From Telopea speciosissima (Eukaryota > Streptophyta > Magnoliopsida > Proteales > Proteaceae), in assembly GCF_018873765.1 (NCBI RefSeq), contig NC_057920.1:10429307-10493306 (forward strand): a stretch of DNA of 64,000 nucleotides, read 5' to 3'. Under the pieces are notes generated by a model. That model did no database searches and was not told the DNA's origin. It was given only the letters and a program-made list of their open reading frames with translations. Shown here piece by piece: positions 21,377 through 33,700 of this stretch. The position numbers and the translations under genes were made by a program. Within the stretch, counting starts at the first letter, position 1. The number at the start of each line of letters is the position of its first letter.

Positions 21377-24300
21377 ATGGAGGATTACATGAGCAGTGAC
21401 GAAGATGATTATGACTCATTCGAAGAACTTGAAAATGACGAAGATGATACTCACTGGCAGTCTAAGAATGTTTCTTCTTGTCAGGTAAGATTTTTCTCTC
21501 ACTTTATTTTAATCCTTTTGGTGTAGGATTATCATTTTGTTGGTTTGGTAGGAAAATTTGTATGATCTTGGATTTTTGTTTTGTTTCACTTGTTCTTTTT
21601 CCGAAGGAACTGGAATGATTATGAATGAGAATAAACTGAATTTCTTATTAATCCAATGTTGATGATAAGAATAGGTTCTCTTTTTTTTTAAGGGATATGT
21701 ATAAAGATTGGGGATTGGTTATTTCAGGCTTCTATTGATTGAGCTAGTTTTATTGTGTTTGATAGTTGTCACAGAACGGTTTTTTAGGGAAGGATTTCAA
21801 TGACAACGACATGTCGTGCTCTTTAGTTGGTTAAAGGTTTGAACTCTGGGATTGGGAATGTTATTTTCTTTGGGAGATTAAATTGCAGAATGTAATTCAT
21901 TTGAAACCTGTTGGCTGAACTGTGGTTTTCTTTCTCTCTGGTGATTATTCACTTAATAGTTCTCTTTAGCACTTGGAATTTCTCTTGTTCAAGAATTAAT
22001 TAAAATAGATGGCCGGAATAGCAATGTCAACAAGTGCAAACGAGACCTCTGTCTTGACAGTGAAACCCTCTTTAGAAGACATAGTTTTACTATCTGAGAA
22101 AATTTAACCTGAAGTAGCTTTGACTGTATTAGACACAGTATTGAGTTTGTTTAGTTTCCTTTGTAGTTTATTAGCTGACTCAAGCATTGAAGAAAATACT
22201 ATTTGGATCAAATTTATAGCTATTATTAGTTTTCTCGTTACAGACTTTGTTAATTTGACTCTTGTCTTTTGCAGGTGATCACAAAGGAATCCCTTTTGAG
22301 TGCACAGGTATATTCCTTGCTGTAATTCTTTTCCTTTTTCTGTAGTCATATGGAGACAATGACATGATTAAAACTATTTTCCTGTGTATATATTTTAGTT
22401 ATGTCTAAAGGAGTTTAACATACGGGTTTAAATCTATGCAGAGAGAAGAGTTGCATAGAGTAATGGACTGGCTAAAATTGAGGGAGCAACATGCACGGAC
22501 TCTACTTATTTTCCACCGGTGGGATGTTGAGAAGCTGTTTTCAGTGCTTGTAGAGAAGGGGAAAGATCGATTATTTGCTGAAGCAGGTGTCAGAGTGGTT
22601 GAGCAGAAAGCTGATTTCTCCCTTCAGTCCTCATCAACAATAATGTGCAATATATGCATGGATGATATTCCTGCCAATGTGGTCACGACAATGGACTGTG
22701 GCCACTGCTTCTGCAACAATTGTAAGTTGTGGTGGTTTCTTACACCAAAATTACAAAATAATGGCATTACAAAAGATATATGTTAGAAAAGTTGTAATAG
22801 TGACTCATAGATTGGTAATGCTGCTATGATATGAGTTTCCTTAATGGTCTGTGAAAAAAAGGTATTCTACATGGACCTAAACATCTTTGATGTGGGAGCT
22901 CAGTTCCAGTCTAAATTTTGTGGATTATCATCCATATCATCCTTGACCCATGTCATATGTTTCAGCCCAAATGTATTACACCATGTGGCACAATCAACAG
23001 TTGTATTTTTGTTAAGATCTAATCTACAAGGAAAAAGATTCAATATATGGTGGGGCCATGATTAGTTTTGGTTTGAAAAAATTTGACGGAAGGCCAATCT
23101 ACGTGGTCCTCTAATTATCCCACGGTCGGAATTGCCATATCAGTTTCCACTGGTTAACGGCTGAAAGTGCATGAGGAAATCCACTAGATGGTGGGCCACA
23201 CGATTGAGATGGGAACCAAATTTGACATCTGAACAATCTGAGGGATGGTTTGTCCATCCAGCAGTTGGATTGACCATATCAGCCTTGCACAGGCTCAAGA
23301 TTAAAAAATGGAGGGCTGTGTAAATAATTTAATATCAATGGCTCTGTTTCAGTATTTTTTTTCCTTTTTATCTTGAATGTGTAAGGAAATTGACATAGTT
23401 AATTGACATTGTTATTTCCTGTAAAATATTGTCCTATAGTAATCTCCACTATGCATTAAAATACAGGGTTTCATTATTTGTATGCAATTCTTGTAGGCTG
23501 GACAGAGAATTTTATTTTAAAGATACAGGAGGGTCAAAGCAGACGCATTAGGTGCATGGAGCACAAGTGCAATGCAATATGTGATGAAGCCATTGTCAGA
23601 AATCTAGTGAGTGCAAGGCATCCTGATCTGGCAGAGAAATTTGAACGTTTTCTTCTAGAGTCGTATATTGAGGATAATAGAAAGGTTAAATGGTGCCCCA
23701 GTGTTCCACATTGTGGTAACGCAATACGTGTTGAGTATGATAAGTTTTGTGAGGTAGAATGTGCATGTGGACTACAGTTCTGTTTCAGTTGCTCATCTGA
23801 TGCACACTCACCTTGTTCATGTCTGATGTGGGAGCTTTGGATTAAGAAGTGTAAAGATGAATCGGAAACAGTTAATTGGATTACGGTCAACACAAAGCCT
23901 TGTCCAAAGTGTCACAAACCCGTGGAAAAAAACGGTGGCTGCAATCTAGTTAGCTGTATTTGTGGACAAGCATTTTGGTGAGTTCTTTAACGATGGCTTC
24001 TGTTTCAGTGTTGTGCTTATGTAGATTGTTCAATTCTTCTCCAATACTAATTTTTGACTTCGGTATGAAATGTTCATCTTTGTAAAGGATCTGATAAGAA
24101 TGAAGTCACAAACGTTGCATATGTGCAATAACAACGTAATCATATTAGCTCATGGTATATGTAGGTCTTTTACATAACTCTGGGTGGCTGTCAATCATTT
24201 GTATTTCTTGCCCCCAAGATGCAACTAAGTGTTGGTGATGCAGGAGAAGATCTTTGGACCGGGCCGAATCCATTTGGGAAAATATTCCAAGATGAACTGG

Positions 24301-24578
24301 GTCCCAACCTTGTTCTGGTTTAGTAGGATATTTTGGGATTTATTTTACTTGGGAAAGAGATTTAATCTTTTATTTTGGGTAGCTATTAGACATGTAGGGA
24401 AATTTCCAATTTAAGTTTTATTGAGTTTCTATTGAAGTACTTCGGAGCCTTTATTTTGTGGGTTTTATAAATATATGTGTAACCCAATGATGGGAGTAGA
24501 TTTGATAATGAAAAGCTGAGTTGAGTGTTTGCGTTGAAGCCTGCGTGGCTGATTGTGTGAACTCCCCCCTCCCCCATG

Positions 24579-24619
<41 letters not shown>

Positions 24620-26660
24620 TTCTTCTTCTTCTTCTTCTTTCTTCCCTTCCCAGCGAGACCCTTCCATCCCAAATCCCATGTTCTGCGTACAAACAGCCCT
24701 CGCATGTGTGGGTTGTTGTCTCTAATTTTCGCCTATTTCTTCCTCATATGTCGGCAATGGGTTGTCTATCCATAGACGACCTTAACCTCTGAATCTAAGA
24801 TCTGAAACCTTTCCCTGTGGTGGAATATCAAATCTGATCTCTGTTTCATCACCTGTCTTGGTTTCAGCAGCCCTTTATCTCCTTCATAGTCATCAGTACC
24901 AACTTCCCCTTGAGACAGCAGGCTCAACTGAAGCATATAGGAGTTATCTCCTTCTCAAGGTGGCTGGATTCCTGCCATTTCAGTTCATTCCCAAGGTAGA
25001 AGATGATACTTCCTTTTGCCCCTTTTGATTAAACCCTTTTACAGCTCAAGTTCCAAAATTACCCGTCCTTTGTGTCCTCCCTTTATTCCTACCCAATAGC
25101 CTTTTAAATTCTGCCTAATTACATCCCTGCCACTCCCCCTGGATAACTTCAGTTTATTACAAAATTGCCATCAATTTCCTTGTGACTTAGGTAGTTGGTA
25201 CCTGAGTGGGCCCATAGTGAACCCAATAGGGGTTTTGTGACCCGGGTTCCGCATCAGTTGGGTCTCTCTTGGCAACAGTAGTTGACCCTTCTTGTCAAGG
25301 TCTATGTCATTAGGAGTATCACTAATGCCAATGATGTTTATTTCTATTTGGTTTCCCCATTTGAATATTTAGTCTGTTTAGCTACAAATACTGGGTATGT
25401 GTTAGTGTGTTGCTGCTCTTGAGTTGTTTCATCCTCAATACGGACTTCCAACTACTGCACACATGATAGTATAGTGCTTCTCTTGCTTAATCAGTAGATT
25501 AATTTACTAAATTGATATAAAGCTGACCATGCGATTTTTTTTTGCTGTCTTGATGCAGTTGGCTGTGTGGTGGAGCTACTGGCCGGGATCACACATGGTC
25601 AAGTATTGCTGGTCACAGTTGTGGGCGGTACAAAGAAGACCAAGAGCTGAAAGCCGAGCGTGCCAAACGAGACTTATATCGATACATGCACTATCACAGC
25701 AGATATAAAGCTCACACAGATTCCTTTAAGCTTGAAACCAATCTCAAGGAAACCATTGAGGCTAAGATCTCAATTTTAGAAAACAGAGAATCAATTCCGA
25801 AAGACTTCAGTTGGCTAACAAATGGGCTCAACAGACTCTTCAGATCAAGACGGGTGCTCTCATATTCTTACCCATTTGCATTTTACATGTTTGGGGATGA
25901 ACTCTTCTGGGGTGAGATGTCAAAGGAGGAAAGGGAGTTGAAACAAAACTTATTTGAGGACCAACAGCAACAGCTTGAAGCAAATGTAGAGAGGCTCTCT
26001 AAGTTTATAGAGGAACCCTTTGATTCATATGCCAATGGAAAGGTCATGGAGATAAGGATGCAAGTCATCAATCTTTCTGCCGTCATTGATAAACTTTGTA
26101 AAAAAATGTGAGTGACATCATTTGAAAACCCTTTCAATTGGTTTTTTTTAATGAGTATTCAGTTAGTCAAACTGACAACATTAGCAGGTATGAATGCATC
26201 GAGAATGATTTATTGGGCTCCCTCCAGTCAACGATCCATAATATAGCTTCTTACCAGTCAAAGGGTGTTGAGAAGGCATCAGAACTTTCTCCTTGTCTGA
26301 GTTCCAAGGCAGATGATAGTGATACCTTTCTGCAATCAGATTCCAACATAAAAGGTACTGGTATTTAGAATCCTTTGATGTCCTAATTACTGTTCTTTTT
26401 TACCTTGACATGGCTTTTTAATTAATTCATCATGATTACTTTTCTCTCAATTTTAGTTTAACTGGAAGCGAACCACCATGTCTTTCAAAAGCTACTGACA
26501 CATGCAATATATAGGAGGAATGGCGGAACCTGGTAGGCCCTCCTCTAGCTCCCCAAATTTAAATGGTAGTGGCTGCTCTTCTCGGAAACGTGCTAGAAAA
26601 TCTCTTGGAGATGGCCTCTTTGATCTCAACTTGCCTGCTGAAGTAATTGACAAGAGCTGA
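21377..26660 (+). CDS. ARIADNE-type RBR E3 ubiquitin ligase
   Basis: Seven-exon gene for a 587-residue RING-between-RING ligase close to Arabidopsis ARI7/ARI8. Such enzymes take ubiquitin from an E2 onto a cysteine in RING2 and then pass it to a substrate. Exons: 21377-21484, 22275-22307, 22442-22721, 23497-23977, 25559-26107, 26188-26354, 26515-26660 (1764 nt, open). The first 36 residues are acidic. RING1 starts at C116-x2-C119 (CNICMDD ... DCGHCFCNNC) and is split by intron 3 inside Cys141. The IBR domain carries KWCPSVPHCGNAIRVE and CACGLQFCFSC. RING2 carries CPKCHKPVEKNGGCNLVSC, with the likely catalytic Cys at about residue 294, then CGQAFCWLCGG. A long helical Ariadne domain follows (LSKFIEEPFDSYA), and the tail is GLFDLNLPAEVIDKS. 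Intron 4 is enlarged by a solo LTR. The N-terminal start is supported by the open acidic exon. Confidence 0.92.
24236..25256. mobile_element. Solo LTR, 1021 bp, in RBR ligase intron 4
   Basis: It begins TGATGCAGG and ends CCGCATCA, imperfect inverted ends of TG...CA type. It is flanked by GTTGG at 24231-24235 and 25257-25261, a 5-bp target duplication. It has TTTATAAATATATG near 24466 and CT/TTC microsatellites at 24575-24650. No internal region or second LTR exists, so it is a recombination remnant. Superfamily not determined. Confidence 0.82.
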
Positions 26661-28321
26661 TTTAGTGACAGCATATCACTGCATACTCAAAAAGTGTACA
26701 GTTCTAACTTGAAGAATACACTGCATTTCTCTATCATCCAATCCCAAGGCATCCAGCTTGTCCACTGATCAACACCCTTAAAGAGGTGATTTGATGCCCT
26801 TTCTTTTGTTTTTAATTTTACATTCTTATTCTGTACATGCCTTCTCAGTTCAGGCAAATGTGCATAATTGTTATGTATATCCTCTGCCCAAGGCTTGAAT
26901 TAATATACTAAGCAGCTCTTTTAGACAGTTGCATGGGTAACGATTTTTGGCATGCTATTTTCTCAAAGCTCAGCCCCAGTCAACACATTCTATTGAACTG
27001 CAGGAAGCCACCACAACTATTGAGGCCACTTTCCATATCCTGATCTTTAAAATCTTGCTTTATGGATGTAAGAGCACATTAAATCTAGTTCAAACTCTAA
27101 GTTCTTTATTTAAATTTTTTTTTTCCTGAGGTTATTAGGAGTTGGAATATTCGTGTTCAATAATGATTTCTTTCTGAGGTTATTAGAAGCTCAATATTCC
27201 TGTTCTGGGAATGACTCATTTCATTTGAATAACTCTTATGGGAGATTTGATATTTCATGTATTTGTTTGTATAGCAGAGAAGATAAATGTAAATTCATGA
27301 AAACCTATCTAAAATGGCATGGGAATCTGACAAAAAAAGGTTTTGCCTCTCCTGATTTCAATGAAAGATGTATCTTTTTGAAAGGAAAAGAACAAATGGG
27401 AAATTAGTTAGGCTTTGCATCATTGTTATATGTGTGAATGCTAACATGAGGGAGAAGTTTTCCTTGTGTACAGGACTTCAAAGCACTTATCTAGTGGATA
27501 TGCCTCGGGCAATGAATACATCAAAGCACCAGATTGTTTCTTTGGTGTCAAAGTTGTAGATATAGATGGCCTTTGTATCCTGTAACAGGGTGGAGTAGGA
27601 TTCATCATGGGACATCCGATGCATTATAATCCAAGGTTCATTATGTGTGTTTCAGCTGGGTTATCAAATCAAAAGGTGGAAAAATGCATTGATGGTTATG
27701 TATACATACTCTGCGGGTAAGCCTTATATGGATAGGTCCCATAATATACTTCATTCTTTTTCTGGTGTCAAGGTAATAGCCATGAATAATAATCAATTCT
27801 TTTGAGGAGAGGAAGAATGGGACCTGTTTTGAGACATAATGCATTGTAGAGATATGTTCGTAAGTCAGCTTAGACTTAGGCATGCCGTCTGCGTCCTGAC
27901 ACAGGGGTATGTGAAATGACTCCACACCCTTGGTCATTTCAGGGGTGTGGTCAATAATGATCCAAACTAGTCAACCACATAAGCTAAAGCCATGAAATAG
28001 ACTCAACCGCCACACGGAAGCTCTCTCTCTCTCTCTCATTTATTTAGTTAAATTTCTACTTCCGTTAGATATATACCATCCTTGCTTTCATTCTATTCTA
28101 CAAGTGAAGCGACTTGTCAGGTCCCATTGAAGCTATAAGGGGCTTCGTAGTTGCTTCTCCCCCTTCGCTTCACCATGCCACTAGATTGATAATGATCAGT
28201 AAGTCGAAACATGTACGAGGATCTTTTGTAATTTATTTTCATTATGCAATAAAGTTATATATGATAAACTATACATTTTTTTTTTTTTTTGTAGATAAGA
28301 GAGGTATCCGATTTTGTATGG

Positions 28322-28480
28322 GAAAAGGAACGCCATCCAGTCGTGCGTCTAGGCATGTACTTGTGCCCGGACACAGTCGGGCGCAAAATGACCAGCACAA
28401 CCCCCCTTTCCATGGGGACAGGGTGGTCATTTTGCAGTCGGCTGTCTGGGCTGTCTGGGCACAGGTACACGCCCACCAGA
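28322..28480. repeat. Foldback element with GTGGTCATTTT core
   Basis: The left arm GCATGTACTTGTGCCCGGAC pairs with the right arm, which reads GGCGTGTACCTGTGCCCAGA on the other strand. The centre reads CCATGGGGACAGGGTGGTCA. Same loose family as the copies at 3393, 60081, 61551 and 62955. Confidence 0.55.
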
Positions 28481-28656
28481 CTTATAGTTTTATTTTTCTC
28501 AGCCCAAGTCCAACCTGAGACCCAAACATTTCGGTCAACTTCAGGGTTTGTTGACTTTATATAGGTTTGAGTGAAACAGTACTACCCTCCCATACCGTTG
28601 CTACCACTTTTTTTTTTTTTTTTTGGGAAGTCTTTGTAGCTTTCTGCTATTCTATA

Positions 28657-28929
28657 TAAGGGCAATCGATTCGGTTTCAATTTTTTGGTCCGGTTTTGAA
28701 TCGGTTTAAGATACAATATGTAGAAATCAAAGCCAAACCAAAAAAGAGCATGTGTTTCCAACCACTCGGTTCCTACTTCGGTTTGATGGTTTCAATCATG
28801 AATCCAAAACCAAAATCGAAACGATTAAAGATTTCAGATTTTGAAACCAAAACCGAAGCGATTAATCAGTTATGTTTGATTTGATTTTAAATGGGCGGTT
28901 TCAGTTTCGGTTATAAATTGACACCCTTG
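28657..28929. mobile_element. hAT-type MITE, 273 bp
   Basis: The ends are TAAGGGCAATCGATT and AATTGACACCCTTG, an imperfect inverted repeat of the plant hAT type (C/T)AAGGGTGTCAATT. ATTCTATA flanks it at 28649-28656 and 28930-28937. The interior is rich in GGTTTCGGTTT and AAACCGAAAC tracts and codes for nothing. Confidence 0.8.
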
Positions 28930-30147
28930 ATTCTATATATGCAAGCAAGTATTAGTAATTTTTCGAAATTTATTAGATTTTGACTTTTTTTCACAACATT
29001 TACCTACTTTTGCTAGTAATTTCTTCCAATTTATTCACAACCAAGCTCGATATGGCATTGAGGCTTCAAAAACACCAGAAGATTATTGTCAACATTCAGA
29101 TACCAAAGTATATTATCGTATCACAGGGCCTGCCAACGCATATGAAAGGGAAGCCTCCGCCTCAGCATTTACTTACATCTGAAGAATCCTAAGCCGAACG
29201 AACATCTCCAGGTTTTTCTAAACCAACATATCATCTTGTTTTTACTGAATCATAACCATCCTCTCTGGTTTCTCCCGATCCAACATATCCCAATTCCTCC
29301 ACATCATAGATGTGGTCATAAGCTTTAGACATGTGACGCTTGAGACCCATTACTATCCTTCTTCTGACACAGCAACGCAATTTCAACAAGACTTGCTTTG
29401 CCATCAAGCTCGTCCTCGTGGACGGAGGATTCATTCGAGATGCGGGTCTTGTTAGAGCCCTTTTCCGAAACGGAAATTGAAGGCATGTCGATGAATTCTT
29501 CGATCCCAAGGGTGACACGCGATGAAGCAGGACCTCCGGGGGGTTAAGTTGATAGCGAGGGTAGAGGAATTTTTTGATTTCCAACCCAAACCCTACCCAC
29601 ATCAGTATAAGAAGCTATATATTCTTTTATTTCGTTCCCCCCCCCCCCCCCCGGGTAAGATCAATATCACAACCAATGAGGTCTGCAAGTTTCACATCTG
29701 TACACCGCCGACTCCACCAGCGGGCCGAATAGAAACCCTACACCAACCCACCCCCCTTTCATTCTCCAGCATTGGGGAATGTTGCGGTAGGTGCCAGTCA
29801 GTAGCTAGCACCCGCAGCGAAGGGACACTGGGAAAGCCCAGCCAAACTAGTCCAATGCCACAGATTGAATGCGTTGCGTCATCGAACCACGGACCAAAAT
29901 GACATCCTACTATAGGGGGGGAGGGGTTTGACTTACTACATAGGGTATTCACAAAAAAGAAAAAGAGGAGCGGCGAAGCATAATTGTTGCCCTCGCCGCT
30001 ACCGCTCCTCAGTAAGATGCGGGAACCTGATTCGAAACAAAGGATATGCCGGGTGGGATGAACCCTCCTCTTCCCTTCCTTCCCGGATCAAGGGCCCCGC
30101 TTAAGTTGAAAAAGTATTGGATGACTTTGCAGATTAATGCCTCAATC

Positions 30148-30325
30148 CCTTCCAAAGACGCTTCCGCCTCGAAGAGCTATTGACCACAAAATGTAGTTGG
30201 TTCCAAGCACGAAGCCTCCAGCTCAAACACTCCTATCGCATGGCTCCTCCAAAGTTTGCAGAACTGAGAAAGCAGTTAAATGAACTTCTTGAAGCAGGGT
30301 TTATCAGGCCACCTAAAGCCCTGTC
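30148..30325 (+). pseudogene. Ty3/gypsy reverse transcriptase relic
   Basis: The frame reads LPPRRAIDHKM, a stop, LVPSTKPPAQT, then after a frameshift YRMAPPKFAELRKQLNELLE and AGFIRP. This is the conserved start of the gypsy (chromovirus-like) reverse transcriptase domain. It has one stop and at least one frameshift, and homology ends abruptly after AGFIRP. No LTRs, integrase or RNase H were found nearby, so it is an isolated fragment. Confidence 0.82.
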
Positions 30326-30730
30326 CTGAGGCCACTGGCTCTGTGACCGGGGTTCCTGAGCAGCAAGATGGCCAAGAAAAGGACCTATTATCGTACAGGA
30401 AGTATATTGTGAGTGGATTGGGTCCTTTTGCATCTCTTTTTTATCATCCAACTAAATGTACTTTTGCTAGTAGAACAGAACAAAATTCTTTATAAACAAT
30501 CAATCTGTTTTGAATCAAATCAACAAATCTACTTTGGAGACTTCTTTTTTATTTCTCTGGAGAGACCATTGAAGGCAAAGAATGATGGATATATTTGCTT
30601 AAACATGAAAAACTTTCCCACTTAATTTGCAACTTCAGATATGATAATGTGATGGCAATAATACCAAATTTCATGTTGCATCAGAAGAGCTAGACCTCCA
30701 ATATGCTTCTGGGTGGAACTGTCCATAAGC
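30326..30730. other. Short intergenic gap
   Basis: Nothing recognised between the gypsy relic and the SUVR5 stop codon. It probably includes the SUVR5 3' untranslated region on the minus strand. Confidence 0.5.
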
Positions 30731-33700
30731 TCAGTATAAGCGACCCCGGCAGTTGGGAGCACCACAATTGCAAGGTCGACCACCTCCAGGTAGTAGCTTG
30801 TAGCGATAGTCATAAGCTAACTCCTCTCCCATTGCAATCTGCCCATAAGAGACAGCAGGTCATCATATATGAAGTTGAATGAAAGAAAATACGCTTCTGT
30901 TGTGCTACACCATTAAATTTCTTGAGTAATCATTGCCCTTTGTAAGGGGTAGAAACAGTTTGTCCTCTGTACAGTTGGTGGCAGAAGAACAGGAACTACC
31001 AAAATTGGTACATTCTCTTCCTTTGCAGCACACATGGATCTCCCAGGTCAGTTGACTTAACCAACTCAGAATATTTCAGTGTAACAGCACAAGTAGGGAC
31101 CAGGGAGTATGGGACCCTTCATTCAACTATCCCCCATCAAATGGCAGAATTTGTTCCTATGTATCATGCTCTGGAATACTTGAATGGGTTATTCAGTCTC
31201 ATCAAGTCATGTACAAAATTCAGTTACTGAACCTACTAGCCATATCTTATGTTATGGAAAGAAATACGCATCCATACTGTAAAAGATTAGAGTTCATACA
31301 TCACGACTTGCGTAGAGACCAATATGTGCAAGCTGGCAATCCATGCTCTCCACTAGCACTTGGTAATTTACAAGGTTTGGCGCGCAACTACAACCAACAT
31401 TCATGTACACAGTAAATTAAAAAGCAGTCAATATATCCAAGGCAGAAATAGAAAGAATGTCACATTCGTCACCAACAGGGAAAGAAAAATCTCAGGACTG
31501 GTTTTGTGCCCATAATGAACACAGGCATCATTCCATGATAGTATATACCATATAGTAAACCTTCCTAAATCCTAATGCATAAAAATGAAAGCTTCAATTA
31601 GTAAGTTCCACCTAGGGACCATACACCAAATATACATATCAAAATTATGTAACTTGGTCACCCATTCAAGAGCAGAAACTCAAGAAAAGTAAAATTACAG
31701 AATAGGAATCTTAGTTGTCCTAATATGTAAGAATTTAGGACGTTAAGTGGACCATTGGATTAATGCTCCAAATTGATTTGAAGGTGGACCATGCATTAAG
31801 GAATATATTTTACTGAGCTCATTGGAAAGAAATCACATTCACATTCAGCAAAACAGCTTCACCAGTAGCTCATCACTTACCTGTGATTGATGAACCGTGA
31901 AACATTCCCATATTTAGTAGCATCAATCACATAAGGGACAGCACCTTCGGTCAGTCCATTCAGGTCGTTAATATGCGTATCAATGTCATACAAATAGCTG
32001 CAGCCTTCGGAGTCATACCTGTAATTTTGAAACAGGCTTGGTCAAGATAAAGTAGTAGACCTATCATTGGAGAACAGAATTCAGCTGTGGAAAAGTATCT
32101 AAAACCTCTCGCCCCTCCTATTTGCCTCTTGATCATTTAAAACCTCCCCAATGTACTCGCACACAAATGTCCCACGTGATATTGCTTCAGCAGCTCTTAC
32201 TGCCCAACCCTGTGAATTAGCAAACGAGGAAATTAATCTAGGATTCATTAACACCAATAGAAAGTCCACCAATTGTTACCTTATTTTTTGTCTTGAAGAC
32301 CTCCAATTTGACCTGAACACCATTCTGCAAAACCCTGTTCTGACAAGTTTTGTCGCAGCTGCACATGGAGTTGCACTCATAGACTAGGTAGCCCTCCTTC
32401 AAAGTTCAGGAAAACAAGAAAAGTATCAAGTTTAGTGGCCTTCCTCTGTTATAAAAAGAATCTGTAGTACTCCATATTCCAGAAAATAACTGTCACTATT
32501 AAAATGTCTGGAACAGACTGTTCTACAAGCTTGTTACTTATAGACACCCAACATGCAGAGAATTCAGAAGCCAATAAGCCTGTTGGGCCTAAAGAAGACA
32601 AAAGTACAAAAGAAAATTTCGGATTGGATGGAATTTTGTGGAAGGGACCCATGAAAAAGTGAGTAGTGCAGAGCACAAAGAAAAGAATTTCTCCACCATT
32701 GAGAAGTGTGCATCATATCAGTATGGATAGATGGCCAAGCCCCTCTCAGAACATGTGTAAATCAAAAGAACGGAAAAAGACCAGGACAACCCTCAACCAG
32801 TCAAGATATAAAATAACAAATTTAATAGAATACGAAATCATTGAAGGCGAAAATCCCATAAAATAGCCTGCTGGGCCTAAAGAAGATAATAATAAAAAAT
32901 AAAAAAAGTCCAGAAGAAAATTCCAGATTGGATGGCTGTGATCATCTGATGAGATCATTTTATTTATAGAACCAGAAGATTATTTCAAAGGGACCCATCA
33001 AAAAGTGGGTAGTGCAGAGCACAAAGAGAAGAAATTCTCCACCATTGAGAAGTGTGCATCATATCAGTATGGATAGAAGATTTTGTCAAAGGGACCCATG
33101 AAAAAGTGGGTAGTGCAGAGCACAAAGAGAAGAAATTCTCCACTATTGAGAAGTGTGCATCATATCAGTATGGATAGATGGCCAAGCCCTGCTCAGAACA
33201 TGTGTAAATCAAGAGAACAGAAAAGACCAGGAAACCCCTCAACCAGTCAAGTTTAGTATTCCAACAGTTGAGCATATAAAATGACGAATGCAATAGAATA
33301 TGAAGTCATTGAAGGCAAAAATCCATAAAATTACCTCCAAAATGATCCGGCCTTTTTCATCATATGGAAATCTACCATGCATTGTTTTACCATAAATGTC
33401 CTCCGCATTTTCATAATCATTGTCAAAGAGATACACATGATCACATGTTTCAGGATAACATGTTGAATGCGGGCAAGCACATCCTAGCTGTGAACTCTGC
33501 AGAAAAATTCAGAATAGATTATTATTTGTTTATAGCAATGAAAACACACACACAGACACACACACACGGCACTCAGGACCAATCAATGGGATCCATCAAA
33601 AGAAAGTTGTGGACAAAGAGATTTCATGCATTGACCATCCATACTTTTTGCAATAACCATGAGAAGGCCTGACATGGCCAATTCAAACTGTCCATCAGAT

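Larger units (their letters stand above)
26661..30147. other. Intergenic, repeats
   Basis: After the ligase 3' untranslated region no gene is recognised. It holds a foldback (about 28322-28480), a hAT-type MITE (28657-28929), a run of 16 C at about 29637-29652, and a short tandem duplication around 27130-27200. Open frames of 60-130 codons here match no family I know. Confidence 0.5.

Noticed and set aside
24553-24792. Ser/Leu-rich open frames on both strands
   Set aside because: They are translations of CT and TTC microsatellites inside the solo LTR.
29690-30147. Organellar or gene fragment in the GC-richer stretch before the gypsy relic
   Set aside because: No plastid or mitochondrial gene recognised; it may be part of the same decayed retroelement, but no motif supports this.
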